From positions 1-32,068 of the forward strand of contig CAIOYO010000111.1 of the NCBI GenBank assembly GCA_903862595.1: a stretch of 32,068 nucleotides of DNA, written 5' to 3'. A program made the translations under genes and the position numbers. Origin of the DNA: an uncultured Opitutaceae bacterium (GTDB lineage: Bacteria > Verrucomicrobiota > Verrucomicrobiia > Opitutales > Opitutaceae). Position 1 is the stretch's first letter; every line of letters starts with the position of its first letter. Shown here piece by piece: positions 1 through 8,934 of this stretch. The notes under the pieces are model-generated. The model worked only from the letters and a program-made list of their open reading frames with translations, ran no database searches and was not told the origin of the DNA.

Positions 1-1184
1 ACGCCAATCACGGCCGTCACGGTCCACAGCTGATGCAACTGCAGGAAGGGCAGCGCGTCGCCATTCACATCCTTCTTGGACGGCCAGACATTGTAGATCA
101 GGTCGAGCAGGAAGATCGCCGCGATCCACAGCGCCACCCACGGCATCTGCGTGCGGCTTAGCTTACGCTTGTAACTGAGCAGAAGGAAGAAGGGCACGAA
201 GAAATGGCCGAAGAGGAGGAGCATGCCGACCCACTTCCACTGGTTCGCAAAACCCGTGGCGCTGTTCATCTCGCGCAGGTTGTACCAGAAGGTTTCCTCC
301 GGAATGTTGGCATTCCAGATCAGGAAGTACTGCGAAAACGTGACGTACGCCCAGAACACCGTGAAGGCGAACATGAGCTGACCAATGCTATGGAAGTGGT
401 TCGCATTCAGAACTCCCCGGTAATCACCGCGCACCCAGAGCCACACCATGATCAGCACGCCCATCGACAACGCCGCACGGACGCAGCCGGCGAAGTACCA
501 GACCCCGTACATGGTCGAGAACCAGTGGTAGTCGAGCGACTTGACCCACAAGACGATGGCCAGCGTCAACGTCACCGCCGCGAGCGGCAAACCGAAGGCC
601 GCCGTCACGCGATTACGGTACGTCCACTTGAGATCGCCATCCGCGTCCTGAGCGAACGAGGCCGCACGCAGACGGGCGGAAAGCCAGATCCAGATGCCGA
701 ACGACAGCACGGTCACCACCACGAAGGCGGTCGGATTGAGTAGGGCCGCCTTCTTCGCCCACAGGACGTCCTCACCGACGGTGCCGCTCCCGCCGACTTG
801 CGCGAGATCGTACGCGGGATTCATCCACTTCCAGACCGCACCTGGCGCGAAGTAGACACTCGCGACCAGGGGAAGGAACAGCAGGGCGAGCCACTTGAAC
901 GAAGCCAGCCCATGCTCGAACTGACGACGGATCACGACGGACCACGAGGCGTCGAAGATGTGATGGATCATCACGAGGAACAACATGCCCAAGGCGATGC
1001 CGCCCCAGAAGGTCAGCGCGACCAGCCAGGAGAAAGCGACCTTGGCGCCACCGGAGACGAGGAGGCCTAGCGCCGTGAGCGCAATGCCCGCCAAGCCGAT
1101 CACGAGAGCCCGACCGGCCGCCGGAGCGCCGGCGGCCATCGAGGTCGCCAAACCAGGAGAGAGGGTTGCCGCGCGAGTGCTCAT
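1..1184 (-). CDS. actF: Alternative complex III subunit ActF (NrfD-like integral membrane protein), 3' end cut by window edge
   Basis: Reading the minus strand from the ATG at 1184 gives 394 codons without a stop, so the gene runs off the left edge. The product is a polytopic membrane protein with roughly ten hydrophobic segments. It has the conserved aromatic, histidine-rich helices of the NrfD/PsrC-like ActF, including HHIFDASW, TFSQYFLIW and GHFFVPF. ActF is one of two quinol-side membrane subunits of alternative complex III, which oxidises menaquinol and passes electrons to cytochrome c or an oxidase. The start overlaps the actE stop as ATGA (4 nt), which indicates translational coupling. 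No Shine-Dalgarno sequence is visible. Assignment rests on the sequence and on its place last in the act operon; it could also be called quinol:cytochrome c oxidoreductase quinone-binding subunit 2. Confidence 0.93.
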   Translation of the reverse strand, partial: MSTRAATLSPGLATSMAAGAPAAGRALVIGLAGIALTALGLLVSGGAKVAFSWLVALTFWGGIALGMLFLVMIHHIFDASWSVVIRRQFEHGLASFKWLALLFLPLVASVYFAPGAVWKWMNPAYDLAQVGGSGTVGEDVLWAKKAALLNPTAFVVVTVLSFGIWIWLSARLRAASFAQDADGDLKWTYRNRVTAAFGLPLAAVTLTLAIVLWVKSLDYHWFSTMYGVWYFAGCVRAALSMGVLIMVWLWVRGDYRGVLNANHFHSIGQLMFAFTVFWAYVTFSQYFLIWNANIPEETFWYNLREMNSATGFANQWKWVGMLLLFGHFFVPFFLLLSYKRKLSRTQMPWVALWIAAIFLLDLIYNVWPSKKDVNGDALPFLQLHQLWTVTAVIG

Positions 1185-1801
1185 TGAATACCAAGCTCCG
1201 CTTTGTGCGCCGCCGGGACATCGGCCACCGAGCCGTGCTGGGCGCGCTGCAAGGCCCGAACGTAGGCCACAATCGCCCAACGGTCTTCGGGGACCACCTT
1301 GTCGGCATAGCCCATCATGGTGCCCTTGCCGTTGGTGATCGTGTTGAAAAGTTCGCCTTCCGCCATCGCACGGATGCGGTCGTCATGGAAGGTGGGAGTC
1401 GCTCCCATTCCGTAGGCTTTCGTGATGCCGTTGCCATCGCCCAAGGCTCCGTGACACGGCGCGCAGCTGATGGCATAGCGCTCGCGTCCGCGTTGCAGGA
1501 AACGTGCATCGACGGTCAAAGCCGCGGGCACTCCCCGGGTCCATTCGCCCGCACCGGCTCGACCCTGGTAAAGGGCGGCATCAGCGCGGAGGTCACCGCG
1601 GGCAACGACGCCAGCGGGAAGCGGACGGTCCACGCGGCCATCGGCGAAGAACGCGGACGACTCCTGCGGACGCAGCTTGGGCTGACGATCCATGTCCGGG
1701 AAGACTTCCAGCGGGGGTCGCGAGGAGATGCTTCCCCGGAATCCGAGGATGCCCACGGTCAAGACCACGACGAAAAAAGTGGCGAGATAAACGTAACGCA
1801 T
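1181..1801 (-). CDS. actE: Alternative complex III subunit ActE, membrane-anchored monohaem cytochrome c
   Basis: The protein has 206 aa with an N-terminal hydrophobic anchor at about residues 4-21. A single haem c attachment site, CAPCH, lies near residue 114, and a likely distal methionine ligand lies in the GTMMGY stretch about 50 residues later. This is the standard layout of ActE, the periplasmic monohaem subunit thought to hand electrons on from the pentahaem ActA. The ATG at 1801 is preceded by GGAGG about 7 nt upstream, one of the few clear Shine-Dalgarno sequences in this window. The actD stop lies 2 nt upstream and the actF start overlaps the stop, so it sits in the middle of a tightly packed operon. 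Confidence 0.95.
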   Translation of the reverse strand: MRYVYLATFFVVVLTVGILGFRGSISSRPPLEVFPDMDRQPKLRPQESSAFFADGRVDRPLPAGVVARGDLRADAALYQGRAGAGEWTRGVPAALTVDARFLQRGRERYAISCAPCHGALGDGNGITKAYGMGATPTFHDDRIRAMAEGELFNTITNGKGTMMGYADKVVPEDRWAIVAYVRALQRAQHGSVADVPAAHKAELGIQ

Positions 1802-1803
1802 GA

Positions 1804-2337
1804 TCAGGCCTCCAACTCAGTGATCTCGCGACCGCCCGCCTTCTCCAGCAGGGCACGCGTCGCGGCGAGGTTGAACTTCGGGTCACGCGCCTCGATGACG
1901 ACGAGGAACTTGTCGTCAAGCCCGCGCACGATGTGGTCCGACTTCAGGACCGGATGATAGTGCATCGGCAGACGATTCAGCAGGAACATGCCTCCGATCG
2001 TGGCAAAGGCCGTGAAGAGAATCGTCAGCTCGTAGGACACCGGGAAGGCGAACATCGGGCTGAAGTACGGCTTGCCACCCACGATGAGCGGATAGTCGTA
2101 CGCATTGGTGAACCAGATCATCGACATGCCCGTCGTGAAACCGAGTACGCCTCCCACGAGGGAGATGCGCGGAACCTTGGAGCGACCGAGCCCCATTGCG
2201 CGGTCGAGGCCGTGGATCGGGAACGGCGTGATGCAGTCCCAGCACTTGTAGCCGGCGTCGCGCACCGTTTCCGCCGCGTGATACACCGCCGGAGCGGTGT
2301 CGAACACGGCGACGAGACCATAGGGTTGAGCAGCCAT
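1804..2337 (-). CDS. actD: Alternative complex III subunit ActD (DUF3341 family membrane protein)
   Basis: The protein has 177 aa. The N-terminal cytoplasmic half starts with the typical GLVAVFDTAPAVYHAAE stretch and continues with a CWDCITPFPIHGLD segment. Two transmembrane helices follow (about residues 60-80 and 100-120), and a short C-terminal domain ends in the region KFLVVIEA. This is the DUF3341 architecture of ActD, a two-helix accessory subunit of alternative complex III without cofactors. It lies between actC (42 nt upstream) and actE (2 nt downstream). The CxxC at about residues 33-36 is not a haem site because no histidine follows. Confidence 0.95.
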   Translation of the reverse strand: MAAQPYGLVAVFDTAPAVYHAAETVRDAGYKCWDCITPFPIHGLDRAMGLGRSKVPRISLVGGVLGFTTGMSMIWFTNAYDYPLIVGGKPYFSPMFAFPVSYELTILFTAFATIGGMFLLNRLPMHYHPVLKSDHIVRGLDDKFLVVIEARDPKFNLAATRALLEKAGGREITELEA

Positions 2338-2379
2338 CGGAGAAGGGTCGTTTAACGTGGGAGTAAGGGCGCGCAGTGC

Positions 2380-3834
2380 TTAGTGGGAACGGCCGGACGT
2401 TCCGTGGCCGGCATCGCCGGAACCATGGGGGTCCGCCTGAGGCATGACGGCCTTCAACTCCGCCATCGGCATCACCGGAAGGAAACGGATGAACAGGAGG
2501 AAAAGGACGCTGAACACGCCGAAGGTGCCGAAGAACGTGAAGATCTCCACGATCGACGGGCTGTAGTAACCCCAGCTCGAGGGCAGGAAGTCGCGCGCCA
2601 GCGACGTGACGATGATCACGAAGCGCTCAAACCACATGCCGACGTTGACGAAGATGGAGAGCACCCAGACCAGCGTGGTGTTCTCGCGCACCTTCTTGAA
2701 CCAGAAGAACTGCGGCGTGATCACGTTGCAGGAGATCATGATCCAGTACGCCCAGGCGTAGTGGCCGAACGCGCGGTTGATGAAGGCAAAACCCTCGTAG
2801 GGGTTCGCACCGTACCACGCGATGAAGAACTCCATGCCGTAGGCGTAACCAACAATCGTACCGGTCGCCAACGTGATCTTACACATGCAGTCGATGTGGT
2901 ACTGCGTGATCAGGTCCTCGAGGCGGTAGATCGCGCGGAGCGGAAGCATCAGCGTGAGCACCATTCCGAAGCCCGAGAAGATCGCGCCCGCCACGAAGTA
3001 CGGCGGGAAAATCGTCGTATGCCATCCCGGGATCAGGGACACCGCGAAGTCGAAGGACACGATCGTGTGCACCGAAAGCACGAGGGGCGTCGAGATGCCG
3101 GCGAGGATCAAATACGCCATCTCGTAGTTGCTCCAATGACGGTTGGAGCCACGCCAGCCCATCGCGAAGAACCCGTAGAGCCAACCGCGCATGCGGTTGC
3201 CGGCCGCAGTGAAACGGTCCCGCAAGATCGCGAGGTCAGGAAGGAGTCCGACGTACCAGAACAGCACCGATACCGTGCCGTAGGTCGAAACCGCGAACAC
3301 GTCCCACTCCAGCGGCGAACGGAAGTTCTGCCAGATGTAATTCGAGTTCGGGATCGGGAAAAGGTACCACGCGAACCATACGCGACCGACGTGGAAGACC
3401 GGGAAGATCGCGGCGCAGACCACCGCGAAGATCGTCATCGCCTCCGCTGCACGATTGATCGACGTACGCCACTTCTGCCGGAGCAGACACAGGATCGCCG
3501 AAATCAGGGTGCCGGCGTGGCCGATACCGATCCAAAACACGAAGTTGACGATATCCCAAGCCCAGTTGACCGGGTTGGCATGACCCCACACCCCGACGCC
3601 GGTCGCCACCAGGTAGGTGATGCCAGCCACGGTGAACGAGGCAACGAAGCACGCGACCACGAAGCACACCCACCACCACGTGGGGGTCTTGCCTTCGATG
3701 ATCCCGCAGATCTTGTCGGTGATCCAACCGAAGCTTCGGTTGTTTTCAACGAGCGTGGCACGCGGCAGCGCGGGCGGATTGACCTCCCTGAGGATCGCCG
3801 GCGCGTCGTGAGCAGATTCAGCAGCGTGAGACAT
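2380..3834 (-). CDS. actC: Alternative complex III subunit ActC (NrfD/PsrC family quinol-binding membrane protein)
   Basis: The protein has 484 aa and about ten transmembrane helices. Recognisable ActC segments include the N-terminal [47 protein letters not shown] and [13 protein letters not shown]. It is the large NrfD-like subunit that binds menaquinol in the membrane and is proposed to couple electron transfer to charge translocation. The start ATG at 3834 shares one base with the actB stop (TAATG), and GGGAGG lies about 9 nt upstream, so translation is probably coupled and SD-assisted. The C-terminal tail is rich in Gly and His. Confidence 0.96.
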   Translation of the reverse strand: MSHAAESAHDAPAILREVNPPALPRATLVENNRSFGWITDKICGIIEGKTPTWWWVCFVVACFVASFTVAGITYLVATGVGVWGHANPVNWAWDIVNFVFWIGIGHAGTLISAILCLLRQKWRTSINRAAEAMTIFAVVCAAIFPVFHVGRVWFAWYLFPIPNSNYIWQNFRSPLEWDVFAVSTYGTVSVLFWYVGLLPDLAILRDRFTAAGNRMRGWLYGFFAMGWRGSNRHWSNYEMAYLILAGISTPLVLSVHTIVSFDFAVSLIPGWHTTIFPPYFVAGAIFSGFGMVLTLMLPLRAIYRLEDLITQYHIDCMCKITLATGTIVGYAYGMEFFIAWYGANPYEGFAFINRAFGHYAWAYWIMISCNVITPQFFWFKKVRENTTLVWVLSIFVNVGMWFERFVIIVTSLARDFLPSSWGYYSPSIVEIFTFFGTFGVFSVLFLLFIRFLPVMPMAELKAVMPQADPHGSGDAGHGTSGRSH

Positions 3835-6800
3835 TAGCTCAAACCTCCCGTCAGCTTGGAGACTTCACCCACGGACGAGTGGCTGTGACCATGGCTATGG
3901 CCATGGTTGCCGGTTGTGGGGTGATTCTTGGTGTCATATTCCTTCCGGCTGAACGGCTTCTCCGTGCCGCCGGGCATCTCCGGATTCGGGTTGCGCAGCT
4001 TGCCGAGATAGGTCGTGCGCGGGCGGACGTTGAGGTAGCCGAGGACCGCATAGTCCTGCTCCCGCGCCTTGGCCTGCGACACGGCACTCTTCGGGTCGGA
4101 AACGTCGCCGAAGACGATCGCCTCAACCGGGCACACCTGCTGGCACGCGGTCTTCACCGCGCCATCAGGGACCTGAACCTGATTCGAAGCTCCGGCCTTC
4201 ACCTTCTGCGCGATCTTGGCCTGCTGGATGCGCTGCACGCAGTACGTGCACTTCTCCATCACGCCACGCATGCGCACGGTGACTTCCGGATTCTTCACCA
4301 TCTGCACCAACTCGGGCATCCCCGCCGGAGCCAGCGGTCCGAGATAGAGGCTATCGATCTGACGCTTGTTCCAATCGAAGAAGTTGAAACGCCGAACCTT
4401 GTACGGACAGTTGTTCGCACAATAGCGGGTGCCGATGCAGCGGTTGTACGCCATCGTGTTCAACCCATCGTCGTCGTGGACCGTCGCATTGACGGGGCAC
4501 ACGGTCTCGCACGGAGCGAGTTCGCAGTGCTGACACGCCATGGGCTGGAGCGAAACCTGCGGATCCTCCGGGATCTCTTTGTTTCCTTCCCCGCCAAAGG
4601 CTGCCGCGTCGGCGTTGCCGTCGGAATAGTAACGATCGAGGCGAATCCAGTGCATCTCGCGCCCGCGAAGCACCTGGTCCTTGCCGACGATGGGAATATT
4701 GTTTTCCGCCTGACACGCGACCACGCAGGCGTTGCAGCCCATGCAGGTGTTCAGGTCGATCGACATACCCCACTGATTCACACCGGTCAGATCCGGCGTC
4801 TCGTAGAGGGAATTACCACGCGGCGAGGTCTTGGCCACGAAGGCCGGATCCTTGCCGGCATCGCGACCGAGGATCGCCGGCGAATGCGACTCAGTGCCGA
4901 AGGAATCCACCCAACCCGGATTGGAGACCGCCTCGGTCAGGTTGGCCTCGCGCACGATGTCGCGGCCTTCCATCGACCAATGCTCCTGGGTGTTGGCCAG
5001 CGCGTAGCGCTCCGACGTGACCGAGATACGTGCGCCGACGGCGATGTCGGCGCCGGCCGACGTGCGCAGCGGGAAGAAGTCGTGCCCCGTGCCTTGGCCA
5101 ATCCGCCCGGATGCGCGGCGACCATAACCCAGCGGGAGAACGATGGTGTAATTGGACAGGCCTGGCTGGATGTGCAGCGGGCCGCGTACCGTGCGTCCGC
5201 CCAACGTCACCTCGCCGATGAACGCCATCTCGCGTCCCTGATCGAAGGTCGCCGTCTCTTTGCGCGCTACCTGAAGCAAGGATCCCGCCGGTGTGATGCC
5301 GAGCTCTTTGCCCAAGCGCGGACTGACGAGGATCGCGTTGTCCCACGCGAGCTTGGTCATGGGCTCAGGACACTCCTGCAGCCAGCCGTTATTGGCGAAG
5401 CGACCGTCGTCGACCTTGGAATCGGCCACGAAGCGGACCTCAAGATTGTCCTTCGAGAGCGCCACCGGAGCGGCGGCGCTATTGATGGCCGCACGAACGC
5501 CGGCATTGTTCAGGGTGACGCGAGCCACCGGATACGCCGAGCCAGCGAGCAGGCCATCGTGCAGGAACCGGCGGAAAGCTTCCGCGCCACCACCCGAGAT
5601 GCGGGCGATCGTCTGGGAAACCAAGGCATACGGATCCGTCACGTCTTCGCCCGCGATTCGAGCCAAGACTTCAAGCTCCGTCAGACCGCCGAACAGCGGC
5701 AGAATCTGCGGCTGGACAGGGACCACCGTGCCATCGGCCGTGCGGGCATCGCCCCACGACTCAAGGAAGTGAGCGGCGGCGAGATTCGCCGAGGCAAGGG
5801 CGGATGTCTCATCCGGATAGTAGCCGAGGCGCACGACGTCGGCGACCCCCTTGATCGCACCGGCGAAATCGAGGTCCGCCGGGGCATTGTAGGCGGGATT
5901 ACCGCCGAGGATCACCAAGGTCTTGACCGCACCGGACTTTGCCGCAGCGACGACGTCGCCGATGGAGGCCGCGGAGTGATCCGGCAAGGAGACGAAATCG
6001 ACCGTCGCTCCGACGTTACCGAGGGCAACATTGAGGGCGTAGACGAGCGCGTGGACCGAGGCCGGAAGATGATTGCCAGCGACCACCAGCGAAGCGCCGC
6101 GGTGGGCCTTGAGATCGGCGGCCGCAGCCGAGAGCCATTGCGCCTTGTCCTTGAACTCCAGACCACCCGCCAGCGAGGCGAAGGACGCATCGCCCGTGAC
6201 CTCCGCCGACAACGCGGCGGTAAACGCGAGCATGTGGCTGCTCGCGAGGCGGAGACGATGGTCGGCCATGGAACCCGTCAGCGAGAACGTGCTCTCGACG
6301 GAGTAGAGGCGGTTCATCGGGTCGGTCGGGCGAGTCACCCGGCGGCCCTTGGCAAAGTCGCGAGCATACGCGAGCGCATGCGCATCACGGCTCAGGAAAT
6401 CGGCGTCGATCGCCACGATTCGCTTCGCCTTGGCGAAGTGGTAGACCGGCTTGACGCGGGAGCCGAAGGCGGCCTGCCCGGCCTCGAGCGGGGCATCGTC
6501 GCGAACCGGCTCGTACTCCGCCCACATCGCCTTCGGGAACTTAGCGCGGAGGCGTTGGACCAGCGCCGCCCGGGTGGGCGAGCTCGACTGGTCGGCGAGG
6601 AAGGCCAGACCGGCTCCCCCTGCGGCAGCGGCAGCCTTGCCGATCCCTGCGAGCAGATCCTGCACGGCGGGCGCGGCGGCGACTGCGCCCTTGATCGTGT
6701 GCGACGTGGCCCGATCGGGATCGTAAAGGTCCAGCAACGCGGCCTGAGCGACCAGATTGGTCGCACCACCGTAAGGAGCGTAGGACGGGTTGCCCTCGAG

Positions 6801-7172
6801 CTTCGTCGGGCGGCCCGAGCGTGTCTCGGCCAGCAGCGGGATCGCCCCACCGCGGATCGGCATCGACGTCGCAAAGAACAACGGAAGACCGGGGATCACC
6901 CCCTCGACCGACTTGCCATACGCGAGAATCTTCTCCTCCGGACGACGGCAGCCGGCCGCGAGGCCCACGCCACCGAGCGCAAAGGACGCCGCCATGATGC
7001 GGAAGAAGTGACGCCGGTCGACGCCATCGATCTCGGAGGCTCCCTCCGGAAATTCACGAGCGACTTGGTCGCGGAAGCCAGGCGTCGCCGCCAGTTCGTC
7101 GAGGCTACGCCAGTAACGGCGGCCGCGCGCTTCACCTTCCGAAGGTTCGGGATGCTGAAATTTGCGTTTCAT
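3834..7172 (-). CDS. actB: Alternative complex III subunit ActB (molybdopterin-oxidoreductase-like plus iron-sulfur fusion)
   Basis: The protein has 1112 aa. A Tat-type signal at residues 51-75 ([10 protein letters not shown], then a hydrophobic run ending LAAGC) also resembles a lipobox. Residues of about 80-750 form the MopB-like domain, which in ActB lacks a molybdenum cofactor. The C-terminal ferredoxin-like domain begins near residue 805. It carries [32 protein letters not shown] and CQQVC: fifteen cysteines, which fits three 4Fe-4S clusters and one 3Fe-4S cluster. The last residues contain a His-rich GHSHGHSHS tail. The start overlaps the actA stop as ATGA. The protein is exported folded and, with ActA, forms the periplasmic electron-transfer arm. 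Confidence 0.96.
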   Translation of the reverse strand: MKRKFQHPEPSEGEARGRRYWRSLDELAATPGFRDQVAREFPEGASEIDGVDRRHFFRIMAASFALGGVGLAAGCRRPEEKILAYGKSVEGVIPGLPLFFATSMPIRGGAIPLLAETRSGRPTKLEGNPSYAPYGGATNLVAQAALLDLYDPDRATSHTIKGAVAAAPAVQDLLAGIGKAAAAAGGAGLAFLADQSSSPTRAALVQRLRAKFPKAMWAEYEPVRDDAPLEAGQAAFGSRVKPVYHFAKAKRIVAIDADFLSRDAHALAYARDFAKGRRVTRPTDPMNRLYSVESTFSLTGSMADHRLRLASSHMLAFTAALSAEVTGDASFASLAGGLEFKDKAQWLSAAAADLKAHRGASLVVAGNHLPASVHALVYALNVALGNVGATVDFVSLPDHSAASIGDVVAAAKSGAVKTLVILGGNPAYNAPADLDFAGAIKGVADVVRLGYYPDETSALASANLAAAHFLESWGDARTADGTVVPVQPQILPLFGGLTELEVLARIAGEDVTDPYALVSQTIARISGGGAEAFRRFLHDGLLAGSAYPVARVTLNNAGVRAAINSAAAPVALSKDNLEVRFVADSKVDDGRFANNGWLQECPEPMTKLAWDNAILVSPRLGKELGITPAGSLLQVARKETATFDQGREMAFIGEVTLGGRTVRGPLHIQPGLSNYTIVLPLGYGRRASGRIGQGTGHDFFPLRTSAGADIAVGARISVTSERYALANTQEHWSMEGRDIVREANLTEAVSNPGWVDSFGTESHSPAILGRDAGKDPAFVAKTSPRGNSLYETPDLTGVNQWGMSIDLNTCMGCNACVVACQAENNIPIVGKDQVLRGREMHWIRLDRYYSDGNADAAAFGGEGNKEIPEDPQVSLQPMACQHCELAPCETVCPVNATVHDDDGLNTMAYNRCIGTRYCANNCPYKVRRFNFFDWNKRQIDSLYLGPLAPAGMPELVQMVKNPEVTVRMRGVMEKCTYCVQRIQQAKIAQKVKAGASNQVQVPDGAVKTACQQVCPVEAIVFGDVSDPKSAVSQAKAREQDYAVLGYLNVRPRTTYLGKLRNPNPEMPGGTEKPFSRKEYDTKNHPTTGNHGHSHGHSHSSVGEVSKLTGGLS

Positions 7173-7825
7173 CGATGGCAGCCAGAGCAGCTTTGCGGAG
7201 GTTTAACGTTCCAGTCGTGGACGAACTTCTTACCCTGTTCGAGCTGGCCTTCGACCCCACCCGGGTGCTGCCAGTCGAGCTTGGTCACCAGCTCGGGCGA
7301 GCGGATGAACTTCTCGGGTTCACGGTGACAATCCAAGCAGAAGCCCATCGAAAGGGGCTTCGAGTGCGTCACCACGTCCATCTGGTCAATCCGACCATGG
7401 CACTCCACGCACGACACGCCTCGAGCGATGTGCACAGAGTGGTTGAAATAGGCATACTCGGGCAGAACGTGGACATTCACCCAAGGCACCGGGTTGCCCG
7501 ACTCATAGCTCGTGCGCACCGGCTCCAGCAGCGGGCTATTCGCCTTGATGATGCTGTGACAGTTCATGCACGTCTGGGAGGACGGGATGTTAGCATGACC
7601 CGACTTCTCCACGTTGCTGTGGCAGTAACGGCAATCCAGCCCCAGTTCGCCGGCGTGCAGCGTGTGGCTGAACGGCACCGGCTGGACCGGAGCGTAACCC
7701 ACCCGCGTGTACTTGGGCGTTGCGTAGTAATTCGTTGCAGCCGTGACAATTCCGCCCAGAACAAACACGTAAATGATGATCTGGAGCGGCAGTCGATTGG
7801 CCGACTTGGGAAAGAGCTTCGACAT
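7169..7825 (-). CDS. actA: Alternative complex III subunit ActA, pentahaem cytochrome c
   Basis: The protein has 218 aa with one N-terminal hydrophobic segment (about residues 14-31) that serves as anchor or signal. Five haem c motifs are visible: CRYCH, CMNCH, CVECH, CLDCH and, at the very C-terminus, CSGCH. Five haems is the diagnostic count for ActA of alternative complex III. It is the first canonical gene of the act operon and its stop overlaps the actB start. A small ORF ends 37 nt upstream. No Shine-Dalgarno sequence precedes the ATG at 7825. Confidence 0.96.
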   Translation of the reverse strand: MSKLFPKSANRLPLQIIIYVFVLGGIVTAATNYYATPKYTRVGYAPVQPVPFSHTLHAGELGLDCRYCHSNVEKSGHANIPSSQTCMNCHSIIKANSPLLEPVRTSYESGNPVPWVNVHVLPEYAYFNHSVHIARGVSCVECHGRIDQMDVVTHSKPLSMGFCLDCHREPEKFIRSPELVTKLDWQHPGGVEGQLEQGKKFVHDWNVKPPQSCSGCHR

Positions 7826-7862
7826 AGCCGGAAATTACTGAGGATAAAGGCTTTAGGCCCGC

Positions 7863-8048
7863 TTAGGCCTGGCCGTGGTGGCGGGACACCGCCCGCTGTT
7901 CAGGACGCACGGTCAGCGCGGGTTTGCCCGCCGGAGCGGATGCCGTTGCCGAGGACTCACGGGCCGCGAGACGGGTTCCGCCTACGGAAACCGCCATCAG
8001 GCCGATGAGTTTGGCAAAAAAAGTTTTTCTCGTAGAGAGGGTGCTCAC
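7863..8048 (-). CDS. Small Tat-signal-like protein at the head of the act operon (hypothetical)
   Basis: This 61-codon frame starts at GTG 8048 and ends 37 nt before actA. The predicted peptide opens STRKTFFAKLIG and is followed by a short hydrophobic stretch, much like a Tat signal with an RK in place of RR. It ends in a basic tail, RAVSRHHGQA. Short Tat-targeted peptides of this kind are known beside formate dehydrogenase loci, so a role as a small assembly or accessory peptide for the exported ActB is possible, but this is inference. A -10/-35-like pair lies upstream at 8103-8132. No Shine-Dalgarno sequence is visible. It could also be a spurious frame in the 5' leader of the operon. Confidence 0.5.
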   Translation of the reverse strand: MSTLSTRKTFFAKLIGLMAVSVGGTRLAARESSATASAPAGKPALTVRPEQRAVSRHHGQA

Positions 8049-8102
8049 GGTCGTCGCAAGTGCTGAAAATCAGCGGCGAATCGAACGGAGCGCGGTTTCG
8101 AA

Positions 8103-8132
8103 AGTAAACCAAAAATTCCCCGGGAGAGGCAA
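8103..8132 (-). promoter_or_regulatory. Candidate sigma70-type promoter for the act operon
   Basis: On the minus strand TTGCCT (8127-8132) and TTTACT (8103-8108) are separated by 18 nt. Each matches four of six consensus bases, in an AT-richer patch of an otherwise GC-rich region. The start point would fall near 8096, about 48 nt before the small ORF that precedes actA. The same -10 hexamer and spacer recur before trpG at 30808-30837. The motif match is modest, so the call is tentative. Confidence 0.35.
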
Positions 8133-8211
8133 ATACACCGAGGCATTAGACCGAACGCAGAGCGAATGCGGCCCGCTAATTGCACTCGAGAAGACCGCTT
8201 CTGCCCGCTCT

Positions 8212-8934
8212 TCAGGTCACAAACTGTCCGTCCCGCATCGGCAGCGTGTGATCGCAACGCGCGGCCAGCTCCGGATTGTGCGTCACGACCACGATCGCCT
8301 GGCCGTTTTGCCGCGCCAAACCAGTCAGTAAGTCGAACACCATTGCAGAGTTACGCACGTCCAGATTGCCGGTCGGTTCATCCGCGAGCAGAATCGATGG
8401 CTGATTCGCCAAGGCCCGTGCGATGGCCACGCGCTGCTGCTCGCCGCCGGAAAGCTGATTGCCAAGGCGATGCGTTTTGCCCCCCAAGCCGACTGAGGTC
8501 AGAAGGGCATGGGCCCGTTCCTGCATCTCCGGCAGGCTCCACCGCCCCAACTTGCGCATGGGCAACATTACGTTCTCCAGCGCCGAGAACTCGAGGAGGA
8601 GAAAGTGGAACTGAAAAACGAATCCAAGATGGCGTCCGCGCGCGGCGGTGCGGGCGGCATCGTCATCACGGGGCATCAACTGGCCATCGATCCAGATCTC
8701 GCCGTGATCCGGAACATCCAAAAGACCAAGGAGGTACAGGAGGGTCGACTTGCCACACCCGGAGGGCCCGACCATGGCATAGACTTCCCCGCGCCGCGCC
8801 GCGAACGATACCCCGCGCAGCACGTGGACCTGCCCCTCCCCCTGCCCCAGCGACCGGTGCAGGCCTTCACACCGCAGCACCGCGTGATCCGCAGAGGGCG
8901 CGAGACTGGAAGGCATGCCGGAGGGCGTCTTCAT
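8212..8934 (-). CDS. ABC exporter ATP-binding protein, LolD/MacB type
   Basis: The protein has 240 aa from the ATG at 8934. It has Walker A GPSGCGKST, the FQFHFLLLEFSALENV segment typical of the LolD/MacB subfamily, the signature LSGGEQQRVAIARAL, Walker B ILLADEPTGNLD and a switch histidine in VVTHNPE. It powers the FtsX-type permease encoded directly upstream, whose stop overlaps this start as ATGA. The frame stays open for 153 more codons upstream, but that part is the out-of-frame shadow of the permease gene, so the ATG at 8934 is preferred. With the adaptor and TolC-like genes it forms one four-gene exporter operon. LolD (lipoprotein release) is an alternative reading of the family. Confidence 0.9.
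   Translation of the reverse strand: MKTPSGMPSSLAPSADHAVLRCEGLHRSLGQGEGQVHVLRGVSFAARRGEVYAMVGPSGCGKSTLLYLLGLLDVPDHGEIWIDGQLMPRDDDAARTAARGRHLGFVFQFHFLLLEFSALENVMLPMRKLGRWSLPEMQERAHALLTSVGLGGKTHRLGNQLSGGEQQRVAIARALANQPSILLADEPTGNLDVRNSAMVFDLLTGLARQNGQAIVVVTHNPELAARCDHTLPMRDGQFVT

Noticed and set aside
2383-3837. 484-codon plus-strand frame
   Set aside because: Antisense to actC over its full length; its product is a highly charged Arg/Asp/His-rich sequence without any motif.
3879-7328. 1149-codon open frame on the plus strand
   Set aside because: It lies exactly antisense to actB, whose product is unmistakable. Long antisense frames are expected opposite GC-rich genes, and the translation has no recognisable domain.
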